Origin: a virus | Virus record (IMG/VR): IMGVR_UViG_3300022214_000012 | Coordinates: 1 to 40,021 of that record | Strand: one strand, 5' to 3' | Length of the DNA: 40,021 nt | Shown here: positions 12,156 through 18,203 of the stretch, one piece after another | Position numbering within the stretch: position 1 is the first letter of the stretch | How the letters are laid out: each line of letters starts with the position of its first letter | Made by a program: the position numbers and the translations under genes | The notes under the pieces: generated by a model | Told to the model about the DNA's origin: nothing | Databases searched by the model: none | What the model saw: the letters and a program-made list of their open reading frames with translations, nothing else

Positions 12156-12239
12156 ATGAAAACCAACCTGCTACCAACACCATTATTATTATCCAGTTAT
12201 CCGCTGGAGCTAACTACATGGGGTAAGCCGGGAATCTAA
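12156..12239 (+). CDS. Putative leaderless leader peptide of the tRNA operon (27 codons)
   Basis: MKTNLLPTPLLLSSYPLEL begins at or within a base of the predicted transcript start. Codons include CTA x2, TTA x3, CTG x2, CCA x2, CCG x2 and TAT x1. The downstream tRNAs read CTA (Leu-UAG), TTA (Leu-UAA), CCA (Pro-UGG) and TAT (Tyr-GUA); only the Ser codons (TCC, AGT) do not match tRNA-Ser(UGA). TAA at 12237-12239 lies just beyond the antiterminator strand at 12217-12223. No conservation data are available and there is no Shine-Dalgarno site, so the peptide is a hypothesis. Confidence 0.45.
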   Translation: MKTNLLPTPLLLSSYPLELTTWGKPGI

Positions 12240-12298
12240 AAATTTCCAAAGCAACAAAGAATACAAAGCCCCGTGTGATTAAGTTCTACGGGGTTTTT
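12217..12298 (+). promoter_or_regulatory. Candidate transcription attenuator (antiterminator/terminator pair)
   Basis: Strand 2 CATGGGG (12217-12223) can pair 7 of 7 (one G-U) with strand 3 CCCCGTG (12269-12275). Strand 3 also pairs with strand 4 ACGGGG (12288-12293) in the terminator. The pairings are mutually exclusive. Strand 2 lies in codons 21-23 of the leader peptide, after all Leu(CTA/TTA), Pro(CCA) and Tyr codons, as expected for ribosome-stalling control. Confidence 0.5.
12265..12298 (+). terminator. Intrinsic terminator 8 nt before tRNA-Tyr
   Basis: AAAGCCCCGT (12265-12274) pairs with ACGGGGTTTT (12288-12297), loop 13 nt, T-run 12294-12298. Its position directly before the tRNA cluster means that readthrough or antitermination is required for tRNA expression from the 12121 promoter. 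Confidence 0.8.
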
Positions 12299-12305
12299 AG
12301 TTTTT

Positions 12306-12390
12306 GGATGGTTGCTCGAACGGTAAGAGGTCAGACTGTAAATCTGAAGCAGCCTAGTGCTAGGTGGTTCAACTCCATCACCATCCACCA
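12306..12390 (+). tRNA. tRNA-Tyr (GTA)
   Basis: Acceptor GGATGGT pairs ACCATCC, discriminator A, encoded CCA (12388-12390). Anticodon loop CTGTAAA in stem CAGA/TCTG gives GTA. The long variable arm and D-arm are as expected for tRNA-Tyr. Confidence 0.93.
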
Positions 12391-12397
12391 GTTTCAT

Positions 12398-12475
12398 CTG
12401 AATGTAGCTCAGTCAGGCCAGAGTCCTCGCCTTGGAAGCGAGTTGTCGCAGGTTCGAATCCTGCCATTCAGACCA
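12398..12475 (+). tRNA. tRNA-Pro (TGG)
   Basis: Acceptor CTGAATG pairs CATTCAG, discriminator A, encoded CCA. Anticodon stem CTCGC/GCGAG with loop CTTGGAA gives TGG. T-arm GCAGG-TTCGAAT-CCTGC is perfect. Confidence 0.95.
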
Positions 12476-12479
12476 ATAT

Positions 12480-12563
12480 GCGCGGGTGGTGGAACGGGAT
12501 ACACGCTGGTCTTAGAAACCAGTGCCGAAAGGATTGAGAGTTCAAATCTCTCCTCGCGCACCA
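12480..12563 (+). tRNA. tRNA-Leu (TAG)
   Basis: Acceptor GCGCGGG pairs CTCGCGC (one G-U), discriminator A, encoded CCA. Anticodon stem CTGGT/ACCAG with loop CTTAGAA gives TAG. Long variable arm; T-arm GAGAG-TTCAAAT-CTCTC. Confidence 0.95.
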
Positions 12564-12568
12564 GTTAT

Positions 12569-12657
12569 GGCGGGTACTGAGGTTGGCTCCTCGCATAGTC
12601 TTGAAAACTATAGTAACCAGCAATGGTTAATCGTTCGATGCGTATTACCCGCCGCCA
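12569..12657 (+). tRNA. tRNA-Ser (TGA)
   Basis: Acceptor GGCGGGT pairs ACCCGCC, discriminator G, encoded CCA. Anticodon stem ATAGT/ACTAT with loop CTTGAAA gives TGA. Long variable arm GTAACCAGCAATGGTTA. T-stem looks weak. The 5' sequence ATGGCGGGTA also follows the promoters at 12143 and 13342. Confidence 0.88.
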
Positions 12658-12661
12658 GTAT

Positions 12662-12743
12662 ACGGGAGTGGTGAAATGGCAAACACATCAGGTTTAAGCC
12701 CTGACGCTTCGGCTTACGAGTTCAAGTCTCGTCTCCCGTACCA
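12662..12743 (+). tRNA. tRNA-Leu (TAA)
   Basis: Acceptor ACGGGAG pairs CTCCCGT, discriminator A, encoded CCA. Anticodon stem TCAGG/CCTGA with loop TTTAAGC gives TAA. Variable arm CGCTTCGGCT; T-arm ACGAG-TTCAAGT-CTCGT. Confidence 0.95.
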
Positions 12744-12804
12744 TGAATTAACACTAGTGGAAAAACATATTTACATATAGTGCAAATTGAACTATAGTCA
12801 CAAC

Positions 12805-13272
12805 ATGAAACGAGGCCCATATAAAGATAGAAAAGAACTTTACATAAAGGCTGTAGCTCTTCGCGAAGAAGGTTATGGTTATCGAACAATTGCAAAAATG
12901 ATAGGTGGAATTGTAAGTTATACAGTTATAAGTAAGTGGGTTAAAAGTATTCCTGTTGATAAAGTAAAGTCATATCAATTATCTAAAGCGTACAAGGATG
13001 AGAAAAACCCAAGAAACTCTATCTCCGATTGGAATACAAGCAAAGGTAGAAGAAATTTTTTAATATCTAAGCGTGGTTACATGTGTGAACGCTGCAATAT
13101 GACAGAATGGCTTGGCGTACCAATCCCATTAGAATTAGATCATGTCAATGGTAATCGTGAAGATAACACAGAGGAAAATCTAAAAGTGATATGCCCAAAT
13201 TGTCACGCTCTCACACCAACATATAAAGGTAAGAATATAGGGAAAGCAAATAACTTTAAAATAAAAAAGTAA
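12805..13272 (+). CDS. HNH endonuclease with N-terminal helix-turn-helix, inserted in the tRNA cluster
   Basis: 155 residues from ATG 12805. N-terminal HTH: KAVALREEGYGYRTIAKMIG, then YTVISKWVKSI. C-terminal HNH: MCERCNMTEW (Cys94, Cys97), LELDHVNGNREDNTEENL (His about 113), VICPNCHALT (Cys about 130, 133, His 134). These are the zinc-supported HNH residues. Probably a free-standing homing endonuclease whose target is the tRNA region. Directly after the stop codon lies the 3' half of a tRNA without its 5' half. No ribosome site is evident before the ATG. Confidence 0.88.
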   Translation: MKRGPYKDRKELYIKAVALREEGYGYRTIAKMIGGIVSYTVISKWVKSIPVDKVKSYQLSKAYKDEKNPRNSISDWNTSKGRRNFLISKRGYMCERCNMTEWLGVPIPLELDHVNGNREDNTEENLKVICPNCHALTPTYKGKNIGKANNFKIKK

Positions 13273-13276
13273 GACA

Positions 13277-13312
13277 ACTACAGTGACGGTTCGAGTCCGT
13301 CTCGGCGCACCA
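13277..13312 (+). pseudogene. tRNA 3' half without a 5' half
   Basis: T-arm GACGG-TTCGAGT-CCGTC (13285-13301), acceptor 3' strand TCGGCGC (13302-13308), discriminator A and encoded CCA (13310-13312) are intact. The matching 5' acceptor GCGCCGA and D-arm are absent from 12744-12804, where the HNH gene begins. Best read as a tRNA truncated by arrival of the HNH gene or by a deletion. Its identity cannot be told because the anticodon is lost. Confidence 0.8.
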
Positions 13313-13319
13313 TTTCCAC

Positions 13320-13347
13320 TTGACACAAAATGAAATATCGCTATAAT
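13320..13347 (+). promoter_or_regulatory. Strong promoter of the structured-RNA region
   Basis: TTGACA (13320-13325), 16-bp spacer, TATAAT (13342-13347), followed by GGCGGGTA. Same architecture and initial transcribed bases as the 12121 promoter. Confidence 0.8.
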
Positions 13348-13353
13348 GGCGGG

Positions 13354-13477
13354 TAATTAGCCATTGGCGTGGCAAGATTAGGAAGCAACCCCGTTTTATT
13401 TGTGAGGGCGAACCCGTTGGGTTCTAGCGACCTAATCCGCTAACGCCAAGCTCTCTCAAATATGACGGGGTTTTTTA
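13354..13477 (+). ncRNA. Small structured RNA with terminator and possible pseudoknot
   Basis: Starts at the 13320 promoter and ends in a T-run (13471-13476). Helix A: TTGGCGT (13364-13370) with ACGCCAA (13443-13449), extended by AGC/GCT. Helix B: GATTAGG (13376-13382) with CCTAATC (13431-13437). Hairpin D: GAACCC-GTT-GGGTTC (13410-13424). Helix C, the terminator: AACCCCGT (13387-13394) with ACGGGGTT (13465-13472) plus TATTTG (13397-13402) with CAAATA (13457-13462). C crosses A and B, so either a pseudoknot forms or the 3' strand refolds at termination. No open frame of note. No Rfam family recognised. Confidence 0.7.
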
Positions 13478-13484
13478 TTGGTAG

Positions 13485-13910
13485 ATTGTTTGTTGTAGGT
13501 GAATGCGCAGGCTGATGCGCTGCCACGGCGACAGTTGAACGCAAAGTAGAGGCGAAGTACAAGCCAACACAATGGCTCCAACTGCAAGCCGGAAGAAGTT
13601 AGTACCGGCCACCTACACCAAACAATTTACACGGCTGATTCGTAAGTGACACGATAGAAAGTAGGCTTGTATCGGCCAGTTGCACCGCAAAGACCGTCAG
13701 CAAAGCAGCCCTCGGAAAGTTGCGATATACGATAGAAGCCCGCATTCTGAACCCGATGCGACAACTGACAGCCCAAGCAGCATTAGTTGTGGAAACAGTT
13801 CAACTCCAAAGGTGAAAAGAGTTTGGCAAACTATAACTGCGAACTGATAACGGAGAACCGCTTGCAAGCATGGCTTAAGCCCCTTGCCGTATATTGTCTA
13901 GTTCACCGGA
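13485..13910 (+). ncRNA. Large gene-free, highly structured region, candidate large phage ncRNA
   Basis: No credible gene from 13478 to 13946. Domain 1 is closed by a 17-nt helix with one mismatch: 13485-13501 with 13610-13626. Inside are GCGCA/TGCGC (13505-13520), CAGTTG/CAACTG (13532-13537 with 13579-13584), AGCCA/TGGCT (13562-13577) and GCCGG/CCGGC (13588-13609). Domain 2 includes GGCTGAT/ATCGGCC (13633-13639 with 13671-13677), CAGTTG plus CGCA pairing TGCG plus CAACTG (13677-13689 with 13757-13767), and AGTTT-GGC-AAACT (13820-13832). Location among phage tRNAs resembles GOLLD and ROOL RNAs, but class membership is not shown. It could be read through from 13320 or have its own start. Confidence 0.6.
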
Positions 13911-13946
13911 CGGGTTCAAGTATTCCCTAAATGAAAGGTAAAGATT

Positions 13947-14192
13947 ATGGGCGAGATACTAAGATTCAAACTTCGTTATAGTCCAAAAAGAGATCAGGCT
14001 AAAATATGGCTAAAGGGAAATATCAAGAATTTTCCAAGCGATGTTAAAAACCACATTGGAGAAGATTTGTTTCACGGCTGGCGGTTTATTAGCTCAACTG
14101 ACGGAAAAATCTATTTCGCCAACTGCATCGAGCCGGGGATAGGGTTTGAAGAATTTGAAGAGCTTGATAAAAATTATGTAGCCTATGAATAA
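13947..14192 (+). CDS. 81-residue protein of unknown function
   Basis: ATG 13947 follows AAAGGTAAAGATT. MGEILRFKLRYSPKRDQAKI, WLKGNIKNFP, EDLFHGWRFISSTDGKIYFA, ending GFEEFEELDKNY. Beta-rich with an acidic tail. It lies between the large RNA region and tRNA-Arg. Not recognised. Confidence 0.68.
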   Translation: MGEILRFKLRYSPKRDQAKIWLKGNIKNFPSDVKNHIGEDLFHGWRFISSTDGKIYFANCIEPGIGFEEFEELDKNYVAYE

Positions 14193-14247
14193 GGAAGTTC
14201 ACTGGATGGGCGGATTATCACTAATAACAAGGAACTAATTATTAATT

Positions 14248-14322
14248 CTGCCGATAGCTTAACGGAAAAAGCAGCGAACTTCTAATTCGCAGATTGTGGT
14301 TCAATTCCATGTCGGTAGGCCA
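14248..14322 (+). tRNA. tRNA-Arg (TCT)
   Basis: Acceptor CTGCCGA pairs TCGGTAG (one G-U), discriminator G, encoded CCA (14320-14322). Anticodon stem GCGAA/TTCGC with loop CTTCTAA gives TCT. D-arm GCTTAACGGAAAAAGC; T-arm has two G-U pairs. Confidence 0.9.
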
Positions 14323-14385
14323 GATAAACGATCACACGCCGCAAGGCAAAGTGGAACCCGGAACATACATTAGGGGCAAACTCTT

Positions 14386-14484
14386 ATGCTGAAACTAGCT
14401 GGTATAGAGCATCCTGAATGGATAAAAGATACGGGAACGGCTGTAAAAGCAGCGCCGGAGCGTAACCGGACATTTAAAGGATAA
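14386..14484 (+). CDS. 32-residue mini-protein
   Basis: ATG 14386 follows AGGGGCAAACTCTT (spacing 11). MLKLAGIEHPEWIKDTGTAV ends in ERNRTFKG. The TAA is followed 2 nt later by the next ATG, whose ribosome site AAAGGATA lies in its last codons. Coding is plausible from the tight packing only. The stretch 14323-14385 has no gene. Confidence 0.45.
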   Translation: MLKLAGIEHPEWIKDTGTAVKAAPERNRTFKG

Positions 14485-14486
14485 TC

Positions 14487-14816
14487 ATGGAACCCCTATA
14501 CACAACCACAGTAAGCAAACTAGTCGAAGCCACTAAAGAACGTATTAAAGAGCTAGAAACTGCCAGATCAGAGAAGCGCAGGGAAATCTTTACCCAAGCC
14601 CAAAGCTGTGACATTTTCGAGAAAATGAAGGATGTTCTAAATTCCTACAACGAAAACGCTATAAACATAAAATTGAGCCAGTACAGAGAAAACCTTGAAT
14701 ATCTGGAAGCTTGTGCAGAATATGATACAACTCAGCAAGTAGATAGATGGGTTGACCTTAATCAAACCGAATGGCGGCATTATTTCCACGGCGCACCAAG
14801 GCCAGAACTGTGCTAG
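14487..14816 (+). CDS. 109-residue coiled-coil protein
   Basis: ATG 14487 behind AAAGGATAATC. MEPLYTTTVSKLVEATKERI leads into a long charged helix, ELETARSEKRREIFTQAQ, and a second helix ending at EYDTTQQVDRWVDL. The tail WRHYFHGAPRPELC has a terminal Cys. Probably an oligomeric structural or regulatory phage protein. Not recognised. Confidence 0.7.
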   Translation: MEPLYTTTVSKLVEATKERIKELETARSEKRREIFTQAQSCDIFEKMKDVLNSYNENAINIKLSQYRENLEYLEACAEYDTTQQVDRWVDLNQTEWRHYFHGAPRPELC

Positions 14817-14879
14817 TAATGCTTGACAAACCACTATAAACAAAGCGATAATTAGCCATTCATAAAAACGAGGTGAATC

Positions 14880-14921
14880 ATGGCATGTAAATCCAAAGGC
14901 AAAAAGCCACCAAAGAAATGA
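14880..14921 (+). CDS. 13-residue Lys-rich mini-protein (MACKSKGKKPPKK)
   Basis: A strong ribosome site (GAGGTGAATC) precedes ATG 14880. The TGA (14919-14921) overlaps the ATG of the secreted-protein gene. Six of 13 residues are Lys. Comparable to the basic mini-genes at 4217 and 37408, each directly upstream of and overlapping a larger gene. May serve to couple translation, or be a real peptide. Confidence 0.5.
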   Translation: MACKSKGKKPPKK

Positions 14922-15130
14922 AATACTTAATTCTTTTAACTTTGTTGATCGCACCTATTGCTAACGCTGATGTAGCTACTTTCACCTATCGTTTCAACCA
15001 AATTCCCAACGACACAAAGACCGATTATCCTTTGTGGGCATGTGAATACAAAACCAAAACAGCCAAAGTAATTCTTACTTTCGAGTTTTACTGTCCCGGC
15101 AAAGTGGAGTTAAATAATTATGGCAGATGA
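14918..15130 (+). CDS. Small secreted protein with signal peptide
   Basis: 70 residues: MKYLILLTLLIAPIANADVA is a textbook signal peptide with cleavage after ANA. The mature part, about 52 residues, is beta-like with cysteines in WACEYK and FYCPGK that may form a periplasmic disulfide. It overlaps the preceding mini-gene by 4 nt and the next gene by 11 nt. Function unknown; a periplasmic exclusion or inhibitor role is possible. Confidence 0.7.
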   Translation: MKYLILLTLLIAPIANADVATFTYRFNQIPNDTKTDYPLWACEYKTKTAKVILTFEFYCPGKVELNNYGR

Positions 15131-15296
15131 AAACTTTTTAGCAAAACTGGTGCGCGAAGGCGCAAAGAACGTATTTGGCACCGGAGCTGGAAGCAAAGCC
15201 GAGGCCGCAGCCAAGTATAAGGAATATGTCAGGAAAGCTCAGGAAAATGGCGAATCTTACGTAACCTTTGACGAATATATGAAAGGTAAGAGCTAA
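15120..15296 (+). CDS. 58-residue protein of unknown function
   Basis: ATG 15120, GGAG about 9 nt upstream. MADENFLAKLVREGAKNVFG, TGAGSKAEAAAKYKEYVRKA, then FDEYMKGKS. Helical and Ala/Lys-rich. Overlaps the secreted-protein gene and, by TAATG, the next gene. Too short for standard listing but tightly packed in the operon. Confidence 0.6.
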   Translation: MADENFLAKLVREGAKNVFGTGAGSKAEAAAKYKEYVRKAQENGESYVTFDEYMKGKS

Positions 15297-15556
15297 TGCA
15301 GCAATTCACCTGTCCAAAGTGCCTCCAAGACTACACTGGTCTAACTGCAAGCCTTCATACAGGCTGCGGAACTGTAGAGCCTAAAATCGAATCTAAACCA
15401 ACATTAGAGAATGCCGATATACCACTATCTGACATCGAAGTTGCCAAGATGGTAGAGGCTAACAAAGAGCCTATCGTCATTAACATGATCCCCAAGGCCG
15501 CAATAGCAGAAACTGTTGCTCCGAAGAAACGCGGCAGGCCAGCTAAAGCTAAATGA
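15296..15556 (+). CDS. Zinc-knuckle protein with C-terminal AT-hook
   Basis: 86 residues. CPKCLQDYTG near the start with HTGCG gives a small zinc-binding unit (residues 6-25). A Glu/Pro linker follows and the C-terminus is KKRGRPAKAK, a classic AT-hook minor-groove binder. Likely DNA-binding. TAATG overlap with the gene before and ATGA overlap after. Confidence 0.7.
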   Translation: MQQFTCPKCLQDYTGLTASLHTGCGTVEPKIESKPTLENADIPLSDIEVAKMVEANKEPIVINMIPKAAIAETVAPKKRGRPAKAK

Positions 15557-15627
15557 TTACATTATGTGACTCTGCGGTGTGGATGCAGAACACAACTATT
15601 ACGTTCGGTGACAAGGTCGGATATTAA
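15553..15627 (+). CDS. 24-residue mini-protein
   Basis: ATG 15553 overlaps the AT-hook gene stop. MITLCDSAVWMQNTTITFGD ends KVGY. No independent ribosome site; coupled if translated at all. Could also be a chance frame. Confidence 0.3.
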   Translation: MITLCDSAVWMQNTTITFGDKVGY

Positions 15628-15748
15628 TAGCCTTGAGGGTTTAGCTTAACTGAAAAGCGAGAAAGTGATGCCGGTACTAAGCCCGGCAACCCGATTGCTA
15701 GAGTAGCGACTAGCCAGAGCCACATAATGTATTTAGATAGGGTGTGAA
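15628..15748 (+). other. Gene-free stretch with two hairpins
   Basis: No gene. Hairpins GCCGG-TACTAAG-CCGGC (about 15669-15686) and TTGCTA-GAG-TAGCGA (about 15696-15710) lie in tandem, and TAGCTTAACTGAAAAGC resembles the D-arm of tRNA-Arg. No T-run follows either hairpin. Possibly a leader RNA or a tRNA relic. Confidence 0.35.
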
Positions 15749-15988
15749 ATGAACACAGAGCTACAAAAAAACACGCACAACAATATAAGAGAGTTGATCG
15801 CGTATGACACAATAAATAATGGATATATCGTAAGGCACGATTACGAACTAAACGGCATAGGAATCAATCATCAATACATTATTGGGAATAAAGTCCATAT
15901 CAACAAATGCAGGGAAAAAACAACACAAGAAGCGCAGAAATTGGGCGACTTCAGTACACGGCAGTTCTATAGTGAGCTGGTAAAATGA
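15749..15988 (+). CDS. 79-residue protein of unknown function
   Basis: ATG 15749 behind AGGGTGTGAA. MNTELQKNTHNNIRELIAYD, NGYIVRHDYELNGIGINHQY, and a helical tail TQEAQKLGDFSTRQFYSELV. Alpha/beta. Overlaps the next gene by 4 nt. Confidence 0.65.
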   Translation: MNTELQKNTHNNIRELIAYDTINNGYIVRHDYELNGIGINHQYIIGNKVHINKCREKTTQEAQKLGDFSTRQFYSELVK

Positions 15989-16205
15989 ACAAACAAGAAC
16001 TCAGGGTTGAATCGCTGGGAAAAGAAATAACTAGGCTGCGTGGAGTAATAAAGTCTTTGCGCAAGCTGCTTAAAAAGAACAAAACGAATATTTAGAGTTG
16101 CAGCGGCGTGGTAAGACACGCTATCAAGATCATGAGGGTTGTTTTATCCAGTTGGCAGATGCGTGTGCAGGAATCGAAAAGCTGTGCGGCCAGAAATGGT
16201 TCTAG
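15985..16205 (+). CDS. Coiled-coil protein, probable -1 frameshift at AAAAAG
   Basis: The zero frame (15985-16095) gives 36 residues, MNKQELRVESLGKEITRLRG … LLKKNKTNI. The -1 frame is open from just after CTT AAA AAG to TAG at 16203 and gives EQNEYLELQRRGKTRYQDHE … IEKLCGQKWF without a usable ATG or ribosome site. The two halves make one sensible protein of about 71 residues if ribosomes slip back on AAA AAG. The alternative is a disrupted gene or a sequencing indel. Confidence 0.5.
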
Positions 16206-16273
16206 CTGGTAAAACCATAAGACAACAGCCAGCAATGGCCTGCAACTCTAACTATTCAGATTGGCAAGTAATT

Positions 16274-16468
16274 ATGAAAATAGGCGATAACTTCACAATA
16301 CCCGGATTTGGAATAGGCGCAAAAGGCCAGCTAGTCATTGACGGGTATAATCCTAAGACTAGGCGGAAATGCAAATCGGTAAGGCAGGCTGTATTTACTG
16401 TCACAAAAGAGTTTTGTAGCGGTAAAGGCATTATAAACCCACCGATAGTACAAAAAACTTGCAATTAA
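16274..16468 (+). CDS. 64-residue protein of unknown function
   Basis: MKIGDNFTIPGFGIGAKGQL, VIDGYNPKTRRKCKS, FTVTKEFCSGKGI: a beta-rich small protein with three cysteines. Starts at 16232 or 16196 are also in frame and would add 14 or 26 residues; none has a clear ribosome site. Last gene before the packaging module. Confidence 0.55.
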   Translation: MKIGDNFTIPGFGIGAKGQLVIDGYNPKTRRKCKSVRQAVFTVTKEFCSGKGIINPPIVQKTCN

Positions 16469-16488
16469 ATTGAACATCTGATTATAAT
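16459..16488 (+). promoter_or_regulatory. Promoter of the packaging module
   Basis: TTGCAA (16459-16464), 18-bp spacer, perfect TATAAT (16483-16488), in an A/T-rich gap. Precedes AAGAGG and the small-terminase-like gene at 16517. Confidence 0.55.
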
Positions 16489-16516
16489 TTAATCAATTGT
16501 TTAAGAGGAACCTCGA

Positions 16517-16816
16517 ATGGCTAACAAAGGCGGGCAAGAAGGTAACAATAACTACACAAAAGGAGCAATCTTTAACGATGCTCTAAGGCGCGCTATTACT
16601 CAAGACGATGGCAAGCGCATAAGGGCTGCTGCGGAGAAGTTGCTAGACTTGGCTGCTGACGGTACACCTTGGGCAGTAAGGGAGCTTGCAGACCGTACAG
16701 ACGGCAAGGCGGCTATGTCTGTTGCGCTTAGTGGTGAACTAGCTGTTAAACGTGCCGAAGACCTAACAGACGATGAACTCGCAGCCATTGCTTTCGCCGC
16801 AAATAGCCGCAAGTGA
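16517..16816 (+). CDS. Putative terminase small subunit
   Basis: 99 residues. MANKGGQEGNNNYTKGAIFN, ALRRAITQDDGKRIRAAAEK, WAVRELADRTDGKA, LTDDELAAIAF. The G-N-N-N…K-G start, AIKE-x-x-DR-x-DGK middle and DLTDEELAAI end occur in small proteins immediately upstream of phage large terminases, usually annotated as DNA-packaging or small terminase. It would bind the pac site. Overlaps the large subunit by 44 nt. Assignment rests mostly on position and recalled motif. Confidence 0.72.
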   Translation: MANKGGQEGNNNYTKGAIFNDALRRAITQDDGKRIRAAAEKLLDLAADGTPWAVRELADRTDGKAAMSVALSGELAVKRAEDLTDDELAAIAFAANSRK

Positions 16817-18203
16817 ACTGTTACGGCGCAGGGTTGCTAGGCAATCACTGCTAGACTTCACGCTGTACACAAATCCATCCTATCAAGTAGCTGACCATCA
16901 CAGACTTATAGCTGACAAGCTTGAAGCTGTTGAACGTGGAGAAAACAAGCGTTTGATGATTACGATGCCTCCGCGCCACGGTAAGAGCGAATTAGCGTCT
17001 AGACGATTCCCGGCTTGGTTTATTGGTCGCAATCCAGACAAGCAGATCATAGCTGCATCGTACAATTCAGACTTGGCGAACGACTTCGGCAGGGAAGTAC
17101 GAAACATCGTAAGCAGTCCAGAATTCGGGAATCTTTACAAAACATGCCTATCTGCTGACTCAAAGGCTGCAAACAGATGGCACACTGATAAAGGGGGTAT
17201 GTATGTTGCGGCTGGCGTTGGGACTGCTATTACTGGCCGTGGCGCTGATATACTTCTTATTGACGATCCATTTAAAGACCGTCAAGAGGCTGATAGCGAA
17301 ATCACACGGCAAAGGGTGTGGGATTGGTACACGTCTACTGCATACACTCGTCTTATGCCTGGAGGGGCCATTATCGTCATTAATACTAGGTGGCATGATG
17401 ATGATTTATCTGGGCGTTTATTAGCAGAACAAGAAACAGGTGGCGACAAATGGGAGTTATTGAGCTTGCCAGCACTTAATCAGGCAGGCGAACCACTTTG
17501 GCCTGAATGGTATCCAAAAGAACGGCTAGAGCAAATACGCGCTGTTTTGCCTGCTAGAGACTGGAATGCTCTTTACCAGCAAAATCCTATCCCAGATGAC
17601 GGTGATTACTTCAAAGCTAATTGGTTTGGTGAGTATGAAGAATTGCCAGAGAATCTCAGGTATTACGGAGCAAGCGATTATGCCGTAACTGATAATGGTG
17701 GAGATTACACAGAGCATGGAATAGCTGGAATAGATGGATCAGGAAACATTTACATTGCAGACTGGTGGAAAGGTCAAACAACTTCCGATGTATGGATTGA
17801 CAAGAAATGCGACCTGATTATTAAATACGCGCCGCATTGCTGGTTTGGTGAAGCTGGCCCGATACGCCGGGCAATAGAACCTTTTCTGATGCGCAGGATG
17901 CAAGAGCGAGAAGCATATTGTAGGATTGAGTGGTTAGCATCTATTAGTGACAAGCCCAGCCGTGCTAGACCTATACAAGCAATGGCAAGCATGGGCAAGG
18001 TATTTTTCCCAAAGAATGCAGTATGGAAAAGCGAATTAATGATACAGTTATTGCGTTTCCCGGCTGCCAAGCATGATGACGGTGTAGACGTAATGAGTTT
18101 GTTTGGTAGAGGTATGGAGTTTATAAAGCCGCCAAAGATGAAATTGAATGTTGAACCTGTCAAGCAACCATACTACAACCACAATCAAAGCTGGATGAGA
18201 TGA
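16773..18203 (+). CDS. terL: Terminase large subunit (packaging ATPase/nuclease)
   Basis: 476 residues. ATPase: Walker A PPRHGKSEL at about 66-74, Walker B ADILLIDDP at about 158-166 with a following TRWHDDDLSGRL coupling region. RNase H-like nuclease: YGASDYAVTDNGGDYTEHGI at about 297-316 with catalytic Asp, and HDDGVDVMSLFG at about 433-444 carrying the last acidic residues. It pumps DNA into the prohead through the portal and cuts concatemers, probably by headful given the P22-like portal. The start at ATG 16773 gives a normal N-terminus. Confidence 0.95.
   Translation: MNSQPLLSPQIAASELLRRRVARQSLLDFTLYTNPSYQVADHHRLIADKLEAVERGENKRLMITMPPRHGKSELASRRFPAWFIGRNPDKQIIAASYNSDLANDFGREVRNIVSSPEFGNLYKTCLSADSKAANRWHTDKGGMYVAAGVGTAITGRGADILLIDDPFKDRQEADSEITRQRVWDWYTSTAYTRLMPGGAIIVINTRWHDDDLSGRLLAEQETGGDKWELLSLPALNQAGEPLWPEWYPKERLEQIRAVLPARDWNALYQQNPIPDDGDYFKANWFGEYEELPENLRYYGASDYAVTDNGGDYTEHGIAGIDGSGNIYIADWWKGQTTSDVWIDKKCDLIIKYAPHCWFGEAGPIRRAIEPFLMRRMQEREAYCRIEWLASISDKPSRARPIQAMASMGKVFFPKNAVWKSELMIQLLRFPAAKHDDGVDVMSLFGRGMEFIKPPKMKLNVEPVKQPYYNHNQSWMR

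Noticed and set aside
15650-15720. SAM-type riboswitch (CCCGGCAACC string)
   Set aside because: Only a short string matches; the four-way junction and other conserved elements are absent.
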